Below are positions 51,765-60,789 of a stretch of 64,000 nucleotides of DNA, piece by piece. This stretch comes from J014 sp964486055 (GTDB lineage Bacteria > Acidobacteriota > Blastocatellia > Pyrinomonadales > Pyrinomonadaceae), in NCBI GenBank assembly GCA_964486055.1, contig CAZALE010000007.1:1-64000 (forward strand), written 5' to 3'. The notes beneath the pieces are model-generated. The model ran no database searches, was not told the origin of the DNA, and saw nothing but the letters and a program-made list of their open reading frames with translations. Numbering within the stretch: position 1 is the first letter of the stretch; every line of letters begins with the position of its first letter. A program made the translations under genes and the position numbers.

Positions 51765-51781
51765 AGAGTCAGGATAAAACT

Positions 51782-51813
51782 AGAAAGGGTTATCGATTTC
51801 GATAACCCTTTCT
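51782..51813 (-). other. 15-bp hairpin between hcp and tssE
   Basis: AGAAAGGGTTATCGA (51782-51796) and TCGATAACCCTTTCT (51799-51813) are perfect complements. It starts 10 nt after the hcp stop. On the minus strand it is followed by AGTTTTATCC, only a weak U-tract, so it may act as a partial terminator or as a 3' stabiliser that raises Hcp over the downstream baseplate genes. Confidence 0.8.
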
Positions 51814-51823
51814 GCCAGAAAAA

Positions 51824-52324
51824 TTAAGCTCCAGATGCTTCAACTTTCTTCTGATCGTAGGTTACAGTGTTAGTCAAAGAAACTGTTCCATCAGCCTTTT
51901 GCTGGAAGTATTCGTGAGTAATTTTAGTGAAGTTGAAAGATATCTGCTCCATAGGTAACACACTACTTCCATTACTTCCGCCAGTTTGGAATGAAGATAT
52001 CACTAAGTCATTAAAAATTACTCTGTAATAGGTGTAGGGTTTACCATCACCACCAGTTTTACGGCATGTAAGAACAGCTTCTTTAATGTGATTTCCCTTG
52101 CAGCAAGCTAAAAAGAGCTGCGGACTAGCCTTGCCGTTGTAAATAACGAAGTGAAAATCTTGAAGATGGGCTCGCCCAGTCCCCATACCAGTGCCTAGAG
52201 CAGCAGAACCAGAATTAGTCACTCCGAATGACCATGATTCAATTTGCATCTGCTTCTCAAAACCTTTTACTTCGCATTCACCTTCTATACCGTCTATTTT
52301 CAAGTAGTAGTCAGCAACAGCCAT
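51824..52324 (-). CDS. hcp: T6SS tube protein Hcp (TssD)
   Basis: A 166-residue Hcp whose hexamers stack into the inner tube. YYLKIDGIEGECEVKGFEKQMQIESWSFG at the N-terminus, HFVIYNGKASPQLFLACCKGNHIKEAVLTCRKTGG in the middle and MEQISFNFTKITHEYF near the end are typical. AAGGAG lies close before the ATG. A hairpin follows the stop, and two short hairpins (GTAAC/GTTAC and GACGG/CCGTC) lie in the 130-nt gap after tssC, so hcp may have its own control. Confidence 0.96.
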   Translation of the reverse strand: MAVADYYLKIDGIEGECEVKGFEKQMQIESWSFGVTNSGSAALGTGMGTGRAHLQDFHFVIYNGKASPQLFLACCKGNHIKEAVLTCRKTGGDGKPYTYYRVIFNDLVISSFQTGGSNGSSVLPMEQISFNFTKITHEYFQQKADGTVSLTNTVTYDQKKVEASGA

Positions 52325-52454
52325 ATTATTTTCTCCTTATCTTTAAAAAATTATTAGTAACTTTTGGTTACCATGGCCTAAGACGGATGCCGTCCCCTGT
52401 TTTGCCTGCTTTTTACGATGAAAGCAAACATATTAGACATCGGTTGATACATGC

Positions 52455-53945
52455 TCATTTAGCAGGTGGCGGTAATTCAGCCACTAATCTGAGAGAAACG
52501 GATAATTCATCCAATTGAAAATGCGGGCGCAAATAAGCAACAGCTCTATAAGCTCCGGGTTTACCAGGTATTTCCATAACATCAACTCGTGCTTCACGTA
52601 GTGGATATCTCGCCTTTTGTTCCTGAGGAGCTACGTCATTTTCCAGTACATAATTGTTAATCCAGCGATTAAGGAAGATCTCACACTCTTTACGAGACAT
52701 GAACGAGCCAATTTTATCCCGCATCATAGCCTTTAAATAATGAGCAAATCGTGAAACAGCAAAAATATACTGTAATTGAGCAGACAAACGCGCGTTAGCA
52801 TTGGCTGCGTCAGTGTCATACTTTTTAGGCTTATTACAGGACTGAACTGAGAAAAATGCTGCGTAGTCAGTATTCTTGCAGTGTACAAGTGGTACGAATC
52901 CACTGTCAGCCAACTCCTTCTCACGACGATCAGTTATTGCTATTTCGGTGGGACATTTCATCGCCACTTCTCCCTCGTCCGTCTCGAACGTGTGTGTCGG
53001 CAATCCTTGTACTAATCCACCGCCTTCGACTCCTCTAATTGCCACACACCATCCGTATAATGAGAAAGCCTCAGTCAGTCTGGTAGCTAACGCATAGGCT
53101 GCATTACCCCACAGATACTTCCTATGATCTTTGCCATCTACATCCTCCTCGAATCTAAAAGTTTCAGTAGGCTTAGTAGCTGAGCCGTATGGCTCACGTA
53201 AGAGAATATGAGGCAAAGTTAACGCGACATATCTTGAGTCCTCTGATTCACGGAAACTGCGCCACTTCATGTATTCGGTACGATCAAATATCTTGGCGAT
53301 GTCGCGTACCTCAGTCATTTCATTAAACGACTCCCATCCGAACATTTGCGGGGATGCAGCACTTATGAACGGAGCATGAGCGGCAGCAGCTACTTGAGCT
53401 ATTTTTTCGAGTAAAGTCAGATCTTGGGGATTATTTCCAAACTCGTAATCGCCAATTATTGCTCCGTAAGGCTCACCACCAAAGGTCCCGTATTCCTCCT
53501 CGTAAATCTTCTTAAACAATGCGGACTGATCAAAGTCCAGAGCTCGTTCGAAGTCTTTTAACAACTCCTTTTTGGTGGCATGCATTACTCTTATTTTCAA
53601 CTGAGAACTCAACAAGCTGTTTTTGACCAAGTAATGTAAGCCGCGCCACGATGCTTCGAGTCTTTGAAACTCCTCATGGTGCATTATTTCATTGAGCTGA
53701 GCCGAGATTAGCCTATCAATTTCCGCAATTCTGGCATTTATGGCTACATCAAGATTCCTGGATAGCTTTAATTCGCCAGACATTACCTGATTGACGAACT
53801 CAGCTATCATGTCTTTTGCAGCTTCTTTCTGATAGTCATCCCTAGCAAGTTTACTCTCAGTTAGAATCTGATCTAATAAACTTATTTCTTGAGTTTGCTC
53901 AACAGTTTCTTTTGCTGAGAGATTTTCTTGAGCTTTTTCGACCAT
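52455..53945 (-). CDS. tssC: T6SS sheath large subunit TssC
   Basis: A 496-residue TssC (VipB). VNQVMSGELKLSRNLDVAINARIAEIDRLISAQLNEIMHH at about 51-91, FQRLEASWRGLHYLVKNS, YGAIIGDYEFGNNPQD and the C-terminal YPLREARVDVMEIPGKPGAYRAVAYLRPHFQLDELSVSLRLVAELP are diagnostic. With TssB it forms the contractile sheath. GGAGG precedes the ATG; starts 2 nt after the tssB stop, as expected for stoichiometric partners. Confidence 0.97.
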   Translation of the reverse strand: MVEKAQENLSAKETVEQTQEISLLDQILTESKLARDDYQKEAAKDMIAEFVNQVMSGELKLSRNLDVAINARIAEIDRLISAQLNEIMHHEEFQRLEASWRGLHYLVKNSLLSSQLKIRVMHATKKELLKDFERALDFDQSALFKKIYEEEYGTFGGEPYGAIIGDYEFGNNPQDLTLLEKIAQVAAAAHAPFISAASPQMFGWESFNEMTEVRDIAKIFDRTEYMKWRSFRESEDSRYVALTLPHILLREPYGSATKPTETFRFEEDVDGKDHRKYLWGNAAYALATRLTEAFSLYGWCVAIRGVEGGGLVQGLPTHTFETDEGEVAMKCPTEIAITDRREKELADSGFVPLVHCKNTDYAAFFSVQSCNKPKKYDTDAANANARLSAQLQYIFAVSRFAHYLKAMMRDKIGSFMSRKECEIFLNRWINNYVLENDVAPQEQKARYPLREARVDVMEIPGKPGAYRAVAYLRPHFQLDELSVSLRLVAELPPPAK

Positions 53946-53947
53946 CT

Positions 53948-54469
53948 TTAATTACCCTCCTTTTCTTCTTGCAACCCAAGTGCTTCACTTAGTTGCTTTT
54001 GTTTCTCTGTGTTGGTTAGTATGTCTTCTAATATTGATTCGAGTTTTTCATTTCCATCCATTTTTGAGCGCAAGTCAGCAAGTTTTCGTCTAGCTTCAAC
54101 AAGTTTTCTGAGTGGCTCAACTTGCTGCACGACGTTGTCAGGCTCAAAATCCTCAATGCTACTGAAACGTAGCTCGACCCCGATTTTGCTTCCGTCGTTC
54201 TGCAATTTATTTTCAACAGTAAATGCCAAACGTGGCTTCATGCCGGCTAGTACTTGGTTGAAATTATCTGCATTAATCTCGACGAACTTTCTATTTTTCA
54301 ATGGTGGAAGTGGTTCTTCTGGTTTACCCACAAAATCACCTATTACCCCCAGAACGAAGGGTAATTCTTTGATTTGAATTGCACCACCAACCTCTACATC
54401 GTAAGTGATCTGAACTCTAGGTGGTCGAACGCGAGCTATTTTATGTTGTAAACTTTCTTTCGTCGGCAT
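53948..54469 (-). CDS. tssB: T6SS sheath small subunit TssB
   Basis: A 173-residue TssB (VipA). RPPRVQITYDVEVGGAIQIKELPFVLGVIGDFVGKP, RKFVEINADNFNQVLAGMKPRLAFTVENKL and a C-terminal helix with LEDILTN are the family pattern. AAGGAGG lies 8 nt before the ATG, the best binding site in the operon with tssC and hcp, in line with high structural demand. Confidence 0.97.
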   Translation of the reverse strand: MPTKESLQHKIARVRPPRVQITYDVEVGGAIQIKELPFVLGVIGDFVGKPEEPLPPLKNRKFVEINADNFNQVLAGMKPRLAFTVENKLQNDGSKIGVELRFSSIEDFEPDNVVQQVEPLRKLVEARRKLADLRSKMDGNEKLESILEDILTNTEKQKQLSEALGLQEEKEGN

Positions 54470-54490
54470 ACTTTTTCCTCCTTTTATTCT

Positions 54491-55615
54491 TTACTCGGTA
54501 GATTCATAAGAATCTTTTGTATTAAAGCCAAGAGTCTGTCTTATTTGATAAATCACCGATTCATCCTTTATGACATCCTCTAACCATTGTTCAAGTGGCA
54601 TATTACCCCACTTAACTGCCCTTTGAATTAAATAAGAGACAGGGCTGTGGGGCTCGTTCTTACGGAAATACTCTGCTATTTCGGTTAATCTTCTAAGCGC
54701 CTCTTGTCGACTCTGAATTGGACCAGTGCCGCTTGTTACAGCTCTCAAATTCTGAGATGTCGCTACTGCTTCACCCGGCGTTGAAATTTGGTCTTCTTCT
54801 ACGTCTGGTTCCTGCAAGCGCTTTTCCTCTAGAAGCCCTTTTATGAGAATCCTTACGTCCTCTAGCGATCTCTGTAAAGTCCTTAAACTTGGCGCTTGAT
54901 TCCTATCGTATTTTTCTTCAATCAATTTATCTAGCTCTTGAGATTCTTTCCAACACTCTTCTAATAAGAGACTCAATCTCTCATAAAATAGGCGAGGAGT
55001 CTGATTCTTGGCTATTCGCCACATCATCCCCGTTACCCTTTTTTCTTCATCAGCTTGCGCCTTGAGAGCTAATGCCTTCTCTCGCTCCTGATAATCCAAT
55101 GAATCTATGTCATCTGGAAAATCAAATTTTTTGGATTCTTCCCACTGAGAGTAAGAGTATCCGTTGCCAGCGGTAATCGGAATAGTTTTTATGAAGACTC
55201 CCAACTCTTCGCTAACCCATTCCACAGCATTAGCTCTTCCTTCCATATCTCCTTCTTCAATTTGCGGGTGTAGGGTATCCCAGAAATCTTCATGCAGCCG
55301 ACGTATTAGGTGAAGGCCATCTCTTAAACCAACGAATCCATGTTCTTTTGTAAGTGCTTCTACTAGCCAAGCTGTTATCTGAAGATCCTTTGTCTCACTT
55401 GCTAGAGCGCTAGTAGCAATCTCAATGACTTTTCTGTAATCGGCAGTTTTGACATCTTCCTGATCTTGAGCCGGAATAATGTCAGCACGGCGAGCTTGCC
55501 GAATTTCGTCATAAAGTCCTGCATACTTCAAATCTTCCCCAGATGGATTCTCCTCTGAAATGGGCTTGAGTAAGAGATTAAAGTCTATAACTGGAGGTAT
55601 TGAATCAACTTTCAT
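54491..55615 (-). CDS. tssA: T6SS cap/baseplate protein TssA (ImpA_N domain)
   Basis: A 374-residue TssA. The ImpA N-terminal domain spans about 8-140 (DFNLLLKPISEENPSGEDLKYAGLYDEIRQARR, KTADYRKVIEIATSALASETKDLQITAWLVEAL). The C-terminus ends with RQEALRRLTEIAEYFRKNEPHSPVSYLIQRAVKWGNMPLEQWLEDVI, the short VasJ-like class of TssA. The ATG at 55615 is preferred; the frame extends 18 codons upstream but overlaps tagJ. Quoted pieces are separated here only by their order in the protein. Confidence 0.92.
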   Translation of the reverse strand: MKVDSIPPVIDFNLLLKPISEENPSGEDLKYAGLYDEIRQARRADIIPAQDQEDVKTADYRKVIEIATSALASETKDLQITAWLVEALTKEHGFVGLRDGLHLIRRLHEDFWDTLHPQIEEGDMEGRANAVEWVSEELGVFIKTIPITAGNGYSYSQWEESKKFDFPDDIDSLDYQEREKALALKAQADEEKRVTGMMWRIAKNQTPRLFYERLSLLLEECWKESQELDKLIEEKYDRNQAPSLRTLQRSLEDVRILIKGLLEEKRLQEPDVEEDQISTPGEAVATSQNLRAVTSGTGPIQSRQEALRRLTEIAEYFRKNEPHSPVSYLIQRAVKWGNMPLEQWLEDVIKDESVIYQIRQTLGFNTKDSYESTE

Positions 55616-55631
55616 AGCGCTTCTCTGTAGA

Positions 55632-56435
55632 TCAGGTTTTTTCTTTACTTTGGAAGTTGATCTGAGCAATTTCTAGTATGGGCTCCATCTTATCATTCAT
55701 AAAGAAGAGCTTTTGTCCTTCGCCTGCATATATATCGTTTCCTATCTCCCGCCAATCTGTCACCTTTCCAAGTTTTATCTGATCATCATCGCTTTTCCAT
55801 GAATCGGCATAGAGTGCGGGGAAAAACACCTCACCACCTGTTCCATTTCGGGTTTTTACGGATGCATGCCTCCAAAAAATATCTCTCAATGATTGAAGGG
55901 GAGCAAACTCAATACTAGCTATCTCTTCGAATGGGATCCACACATAGGCGTCATAAATGAAAACTTCCATCACGCAAGAGGTCAAATCATTACAGTCCCT
56001 GAAGTCTGTAACTTCTACATCGTTTACTTTGCATGAGAAAGATGGCCTGTTCTGCTCAACTTCATCCAATAACTCTCTAGCCTTTAAAGTATCACCATTT
56101 ATTAAACAATCGTTCGCCTTTAAAAGGCCGTAGACGTATTCGGGGACCTCCGTTACAAACTCAGGTTTAACATTCTCACTAAAGTAGCGAGAACGTTTCT
56201 TCTCCGCGACGATACAGTGTTGATAGATTTTTGCTCCCAAGGCAGCTTGTGGATCCATCTGACCTATTGCATCCAGTTGTTTTTCAGCTCTATCCCAATC
56301 CCCGGCGAACAGAGATAGCTCAAACAAAAATGTCCTAGCTTGGAAATCTGTTGGTTTTTGCTTCACGATTTGAATGACTGAGTCAATCGCTCCCTTTAAA
56401 TCTCCTCCATCTAACTTCATCCTCGCCTCTTGCAT
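55632..56435 (-). CDS. tagJ: T6SS accessory protein TagJ (ImpE family)
   Basis: A 267-residue protein with a TPR-like N-terminal half (about 1-130: LDGGDLKGAIDSVIQIVKQKPTDFQARTFLFELSLFAGDWDRAEKQLDAI) and the ImpE domain after it (VEVTDFRDCNDLTSCVMEVFIYDAYVWIPFEEIASIEFAPLQSLRDIFWR). In Pseudomonas H1-T6SS, TagJ binds the TssB N-terminal helix and modulates sheath turnover by ClpV. AAGGAGG precedes the ATG. Lies between tssM and tssA. Confidence 0.9.
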   Translation of the reverse strand: MQEARMKLDGGDLKGAIDSVIQIVKQKPTDFQARTFLFELSLFAGDWDRAEKQLDAIGQMDPQAALGAKIYQHCIVAEKKRSRYFSENVKPEFVTEVPEYVYGLLKANDCLINGDTLKARELLDEVEQNRPSFSCKVNDVEVTDFRDCNDLTSCVMEVFIYDAYVWIPFEEIASIEFAPLQSLRDIFWRHASVKTRNGTGGEVFFPALYADSWKSDDDQIKLGKVTDWREIGNDIYAGEGQKLFFMNDKMEPILEIAQINFQSKEKT

Positions 56436-56444
56436 TTTTCCTCC

Positions 56445-59400
56445 TTAACGCAAAATATTCTGTGGAGCACGAGCGGACTTAAACAAATTTCTATCGAACA
56501 AATCTCCACCAGTTGGTTTCAACGATATGTTGACTGTTTTGTTTCCGACCCGATAACTCAACATATATTCACCCGTTGATTGATTCTTCCTAGGAGATCC
56601 TGCTTCAAAGAACTTTAATAATCCCCAGGTCCCAGGAAATCGCTTGGAAGGTGCCGTTTCTTGTGAAATACCAGAAGTATAGACGTTTGAAGATGAAGTG
56701 TTTGCTGAGTAAGTTTGAGTAATAGTTCCTGTGACGGAGCCGATAGGAGAAACATTCAAAATAACTCCAGTTTCTCCAGAGTTTGCAGGGAATTTAAAAT
56801 TCGTTGAGCCAGTGCCGCTAGAGTCAATCTTTTGCCCGTCTATCACTAATTCAACGATAGCTCCATCCACCTTTTGCAGCTTAACCTCATAACTGAATGA
56901 CGGGGTCTTGCTTTTTGCAAATAACGCTTCTCTGAGTTTGAAAGCTCTATTCAGATAATCTACAAACTCATCGGAGAATTTTACTTCACTACCCTCCTTA
57001 ACTTTCAGCTTACCATCAACTTCTTCAAAGAATTTTTCTAGCCGTTCTTTGTAAAATTTGGATAAGTCTCCATCGACAGGGTTAAGATAAGCGGAGAGTT
57101 TTGTAAGATCTGCATCACCTGAATCTTCAAAAGGATATCCCTTCTCGATTTCTTTAGCTTTAGGTAGCAATTGATCATTCCAGACCTTTCTTATCTGAGA
57201 GGCTACTCCAGCACCTAATAAATCCCTTAAATTCGCAACAGGTCTTTTTAAAACGCTGGCCAACTCTTGACCAGATGGAGTATCATTAAAGGCAGTCAAT
57301 AAATTGGCGATGGTATTTTCAGAATCTCTAAGTTTCAATTTCACATCTTTATCCTGAGAGAGATCTTTTGCAACTTGGGAAAATTCCTCAGAAGACATGC
57401 CTGCGAACCTATCCCTGAGAGTTTTCAAGATATTTGAATATTTTGCCATTGACTCATCCTCAGCGAATGAAAACAATGGACGAAAGTCCTTCTCAACCGG
57501 CGTATTAGCAGAAGTATCAACTCTTTTCTGGGTTTTGAACCAACCCAAAATCCAATCCAAAAAGCCAGAAGACCTTGAACCAGCCGAGAGATTAGTCTGC
57601 CTGGCTATTTCTTTCATTAACACCTTTATAGGTGAGTTCGCTGAAATGAATTCTTCGAAGGCTCTCTCAGCATCAGACTGATTATTGTATTTTCGAATGC
57701 TGATACCTTTTACAAACTTTCTCCACTCATCAGTATAGTCTCGCAAGTAACGTTCTTGTATTAAGCTAGCCTCCACTCCCTCAGTATTTGTCTTACCTTT
57801 TTCACCCATCACCCAATCATCAGCTCCTAACTCCTGAGTAGCATTTTTGATTGCTTCGTCCATCATGTAATATCCGTCGATTGTATATGCATTCGGCACT
57901 CTATAGCTACCTTCTAAGAAATCTGAGCTTGCACCGTTTCTAGCCAATATGTTTGCTACGGTAATATCTCCCTGACTGTTGTTTAATTGTTTGGAGATAT
58001 CAGTAACTTTACGCTTGTAGTATCTTTGCCAAGCCGGATAAGCCTGAAGTTTACGCCTAACATCAGCTATTAAATTCTCGTTTGTCAAAATAAAAGGAAA
58101 GTCGTCTCTATCAATTTGCTTAGCCCAAAACTCTAACTGTTGTTGAGCGACCAATTCTAAGCCTGTACCTACCTTTGATTCCTTTTTCCAGTAATCAGCC
58201 AACGTAGTAGCTAAAAAACTTGATTCCACATGTTCTTTATACTTACCTGAAAGCATCAAGTAGGCTTTTAATAAATCATAATTTTTTCCAAGGATATCCT
58301 CCTGTTCTGGGGTTAAGTTACCAGCTATGTTTAGTTGTGAAGATGCAAAAGCCTGAAGGTCAGCCTCCAACTTCTTGATCATAGGCTTTTTAAATCTTTG
58401 TTCGACAGCGTTGAAATATATATTCAGCAATCTATCTCTGTAAAGACGATTGCCTGAGTATAAGCCAAATCTCATCCACCAAGGCGCTCCATTCCTCTCA
58501 TATTCATCCAATTCCGCAAGTTGTTTTCGGAGATTCTCTATTGCGTTGATCTCAGCAGTTATTTCCTCCTGATTCTTAGTGAAAAGATCCCTACCAGCAT
58601 CTGACCTGTATACGTCTATAACCTTTTCAGCCCTCTCAACAGCAGAATCTATGAGTAATTTATTACGATAAAGTGAGTAAACGGATAAGATTAGAAAAGT
58701 AAAAACTATGAAAGAGCCTACTGCCATTAGGATCCATCCGAGGACGGAGGGTTTTTGACGTTGAGCTAAAAATGTTCTCACTAAATTTCCATCCTTCAAG
58801 ATAACATCACGGAAGAGGCGCTCAGTGAAATAAGTTTCACCGATTGTATGTGGCGTTATCGCAATCGTTTTATCCCCTGGTGACAACTTAGGACGATTTA
58901 CAGGAACAGCTGTGAAGTAAAAGCCTCTAAATAATGGGTTTTCACTAAATGGATTTGGGCGAAACAGAATGTTTATAAAATGTCCTACTTTACGTTTGGT
59001 TGAGGCAAAATGAAGGGGAAAATTAAATATTCTCAGCTGTCTTATGGGTGGGAATGGAGCGCTCAACCGAAACAATCTTCTTTTCATTAGCGCATTTTGT
59101 AAAGTGTCAAATTCCGAATCGAATAGATGAATACCCTCGTAACTTCTCTCCAGAGGCAAAGTAGAACCCCAAATTAGTCTCTGCCCTTCTTTTTGAGAAG
59201 CAGAGAATGAGTCACGAAATCCCTCTATAGCGTCTGAATGTGTGAAGACCACATACACTGGAAACTTGACGCTTACTCTGGATGTAACATCATCTATTCT
59301 CAACCTCAATATCTTGGCTTGTTCCTCGATATCTTTTTCATCTGAGATCATTAGTTTTTCTAGACTAGCTGAGACTATGACCCCATCTATAGGTCTTTCA

Positions 59401-60008
59401 GGTCTGTATTTTTTAAGTAGGTCTAAAAATGATCTCCATTCTTGAGCGTCGGCTTGATTATCGGATTGATAACGACCTGCAGTATCGATAAAAACTGCTT
59501 CTGATGTCACTTTCCACTCGATACTGCGTGTAGGACGAATGAACTTTAGCTCTGATTGACGTTGGCTAGGCAGAGCTTGAAAATTGAGGTTAGAGCCTAA
59601 GATAAGAGCGGTTTTACCAGATTTATGACTGCCCATTACCAGGTACCAGGGAAGTGAGTAAACGTCTAATCCAGCATTCTTGAGAAACTGAGCTACTTCC
59701 TCGATCCCACTTTCAAATTCTGAGCTTAGAGTTTTTGAATCTGTTGCAGGCTGCATGGCAACCGGAGCGGTGTTATTGGAAGGTTCATTAGCTGTGCTCT
59801 TATTTTTTCTTCTGGAGTTTATGTAGCTGATTACTAACGCTATTGGAAGTGTGAGTAAGACCAGGACAATTATTACAACTCTATCGGTCACTGGATACCT
59901 TAGCTTTTCACCAGCAAACCAAACTATAAAAGCTACTATACCGTAGAAGGAAAAGAGTCCTCCTATCCCCAAGGCGTACCTCAATTGATTAAAATGCCAC
60001 GACGACAT
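56445..60008 (-). CDS. tssM: T6SS inner-membrane protein TssM (IcmF)
   Basis: A 1187-residue TssM forming the membrane complex with TssL. Two N-terminal helices (about 13-32 and 43-62), a cytoplasmic GTPase-like domain with intact Walker A GSHKSGKTAL (about 126-135) and DTAGRYQS, a third helix at about 425-447, then a large periplasmic part with the IcmF-related domain and a C-terminal beta domain (GTWGLLKFFEAGSPR; YRVGNKTVNISLKPTGGDLFD). The start lacks a ribosome binding site but is followed by a credible first helix. Normal length. The usual outer-membrane partner TssJ is not encoded here. Confidence 0.95.
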   Translation of the reverse strand: MSSWHFNQLRYALGIGGLFSFYGIVAFIVWFAGEKLRYPVTDRVVIIVLVLLTLPIALVISYINSRRKNKSTANEPSNNTAPVAMQPATDSKTLSSEFESGIEEVAQFLKNAGLDVYSLPWYLVMGSHKSGKTALILGSNLNFQALPSQRQSELKFIRPTRSIEWKVTSEAVFIDTAGRYQSDNQADAQEWRSFLDLLKKYRPERPIDGVIVSASLEKLMISDEKDIEEQAKILRLRIDDVTSRVSVKFPVYVVFTHSDAIEGFRDSFSASQKEGQRLIWGSTLPLERSYEGIHLFDSEFDTLQNALMKRRLFRLSAPFPPIRQLRIFNFPLHFASTKRKVGHFINILFRPNPFSENPLFRGFYFTAVPVNRPKLSPGDKTIAITPHTIGETYFTERLFRDVILKDGNLVRTFLAQRQKPSVLGWILMAVGSFIVFTFLILSVYSLYRNKLLIDSAVERAEKVIDVYRSDAGRDLFTKNQEEITAEINAIENLRKQLAELDEYERNGAPWWMRFGLYSGNRLYRDRLLNIYFNAVEQRFKKPMIKKLEADLQAFASSQLNIAGNLTPEQEDILGKNYDLLKAYLMLSGKYKEHVESSFLATTLADYWKKESKVGTGLELVAQQQLEFWAKQIDRDDFPFILTNENLIADVRRKLQAYPAWQRYYKRKVTDISKQLNNSQGDITVANILARNGASSDFLEGSYRVPNAYTIDGYYMMDEAIKNATQELGADDWVMGEKGKTNTEGVEASLIQERYLRDYTDEWRKFVKGISIRKYNNQSDAERAFEEFISANSPIKVLMKEIARQTNLSAGSRSSGFLDWILGWFKTQKRVDTSANTPVEKDFRPLFSFAEDESMAKYSNILKTLRDRFAGMSSEEFSQVAKDLSQDKDVKLKLRDSENTIANLLTAFNDTPSGQELASVLKRPVANLRDLLGAGVASQIRKVWNDQLLPKAKEIEKGYPFEDSGDADLTKLSAYLNPVDGDLSKFYKERLEKFFEEVDGKLKVKEGSEVKFSDEFVDYLNRAFKLREALFAKSKTPSFSYEVKLQKVDGAIVELVIDGQKIDSSGTGSTNFKFPANSGETGVILNVSPIGSVTGTITQTYSANTSSSNVYTSGISQETAPSKRFPGTWGLLKFFEAGSPRKNQSTGEYMLSYRVGNKTVNISLKPTGGDLFDRNLFKSARAPQNILR

Positions 60009-60066
60009 ACTTTTTATTAATTATCAAGCTCAAAAATTTCAAATAATTCAGGATTGGTTTGAAAAC

Positions 60067-60774
60067 TTAGAATTGCAGCCTCTGCATTGCGTCGTCCAGA
60101 AACTTTGAGGCTAATAAGTAGAGTATCAGATAGACCAATATTGCAAAGGCCAAGCCACTTAATGCCGATATCTTAGCCCAGGTTGGTATACCTTGTTTTT
60201 TCGGGGGCAGAGGTTGATCATTAACTAAGACATGTGGTGAAAGATCTACCTTTCTTATTTTGCCAACTCGCATCAAAGCTTCAGCGGTTTTTTGCATTAT
60301 GCTCATGAGCTTATCTTGCTCGTAAACAGCATACCTTCCTTTAAAGCCTAAGAGCAGACACATGTAGAAAACTTCTACCGCATCAGCTGTAATATCGATT
60401 TGTTTCAACATCGCCTCGAGTTTATCAAAAAACTTTTCGCCCGCCAGCTGCTCGCCAAAATATTCGAGCTGTAGGGGGAAACGCTCCCACTGCTCCTTTA
60501 AGTGGAAGTCTCCAGTTAATACTGTCTCATCCACAAATGCAGCAAGTGCAAATTTCGAAACATGAACAATTTTATGATTGAATTTATAGCGTTCAGCTCG
60601 ACGCTCAAAATCATCGAGCAAAGATTTAATTTTCGGCCTTAGCTCATTTGACGGTTTTACTATGCCCGCTTGCAAACGCAGTATAAGATCGAATACCGGA
60701 GAAGCAAAATAGACAAGATCGGGGGATAATTGGGTGCTTATTCTCTGTGCTACTTGTGTTTCTGTCTCTGCCAT
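60067..60774 (-). CDS. tssL: T6SS inner-membrane protein TssL (DotU-like)
   Basis: A 235-residue TssL: cytoplasmic hook-shaped DotU domain (about 18-175, with FALAAFVDETVLTGDFHLKEQWERFPLQLEYFGEQLAGEKFFDKLE and FYMCLLLGFKGRYAVYEQD) and one C-terminal membrane helix (about 202-225). It lacks the peptidoglycan-binding OmpA extension found in some TssL, so anchoring to the wall must come from another protein. Starts 15 nt after tssK; GGAGAC upstream. Confidence 0.95.
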   Translation of the reverse strand: MAETETQVAQRISTQLSPDLVYFASPVFDLILRLQAGIVKPSNELRPKIKSLLDDFERRAERYKFNHKIVHVSKFALAAFVDETVLTGDFHLKEQWERFPLQLEYFGEQLAGEKFFDKLEAMLKQIDITADAVEVFYMCLLLGFKGRYAVYEQDKLMSIMQKTAEALMRVGKIRKVDLSPHVLVNDQPLPPKKQGIPTWAKISALSGLAFAILVYLILYLLASKFLDDAMQRLQF

Positions 60775-60789
60775 CTCAGTCTGTCTCCA

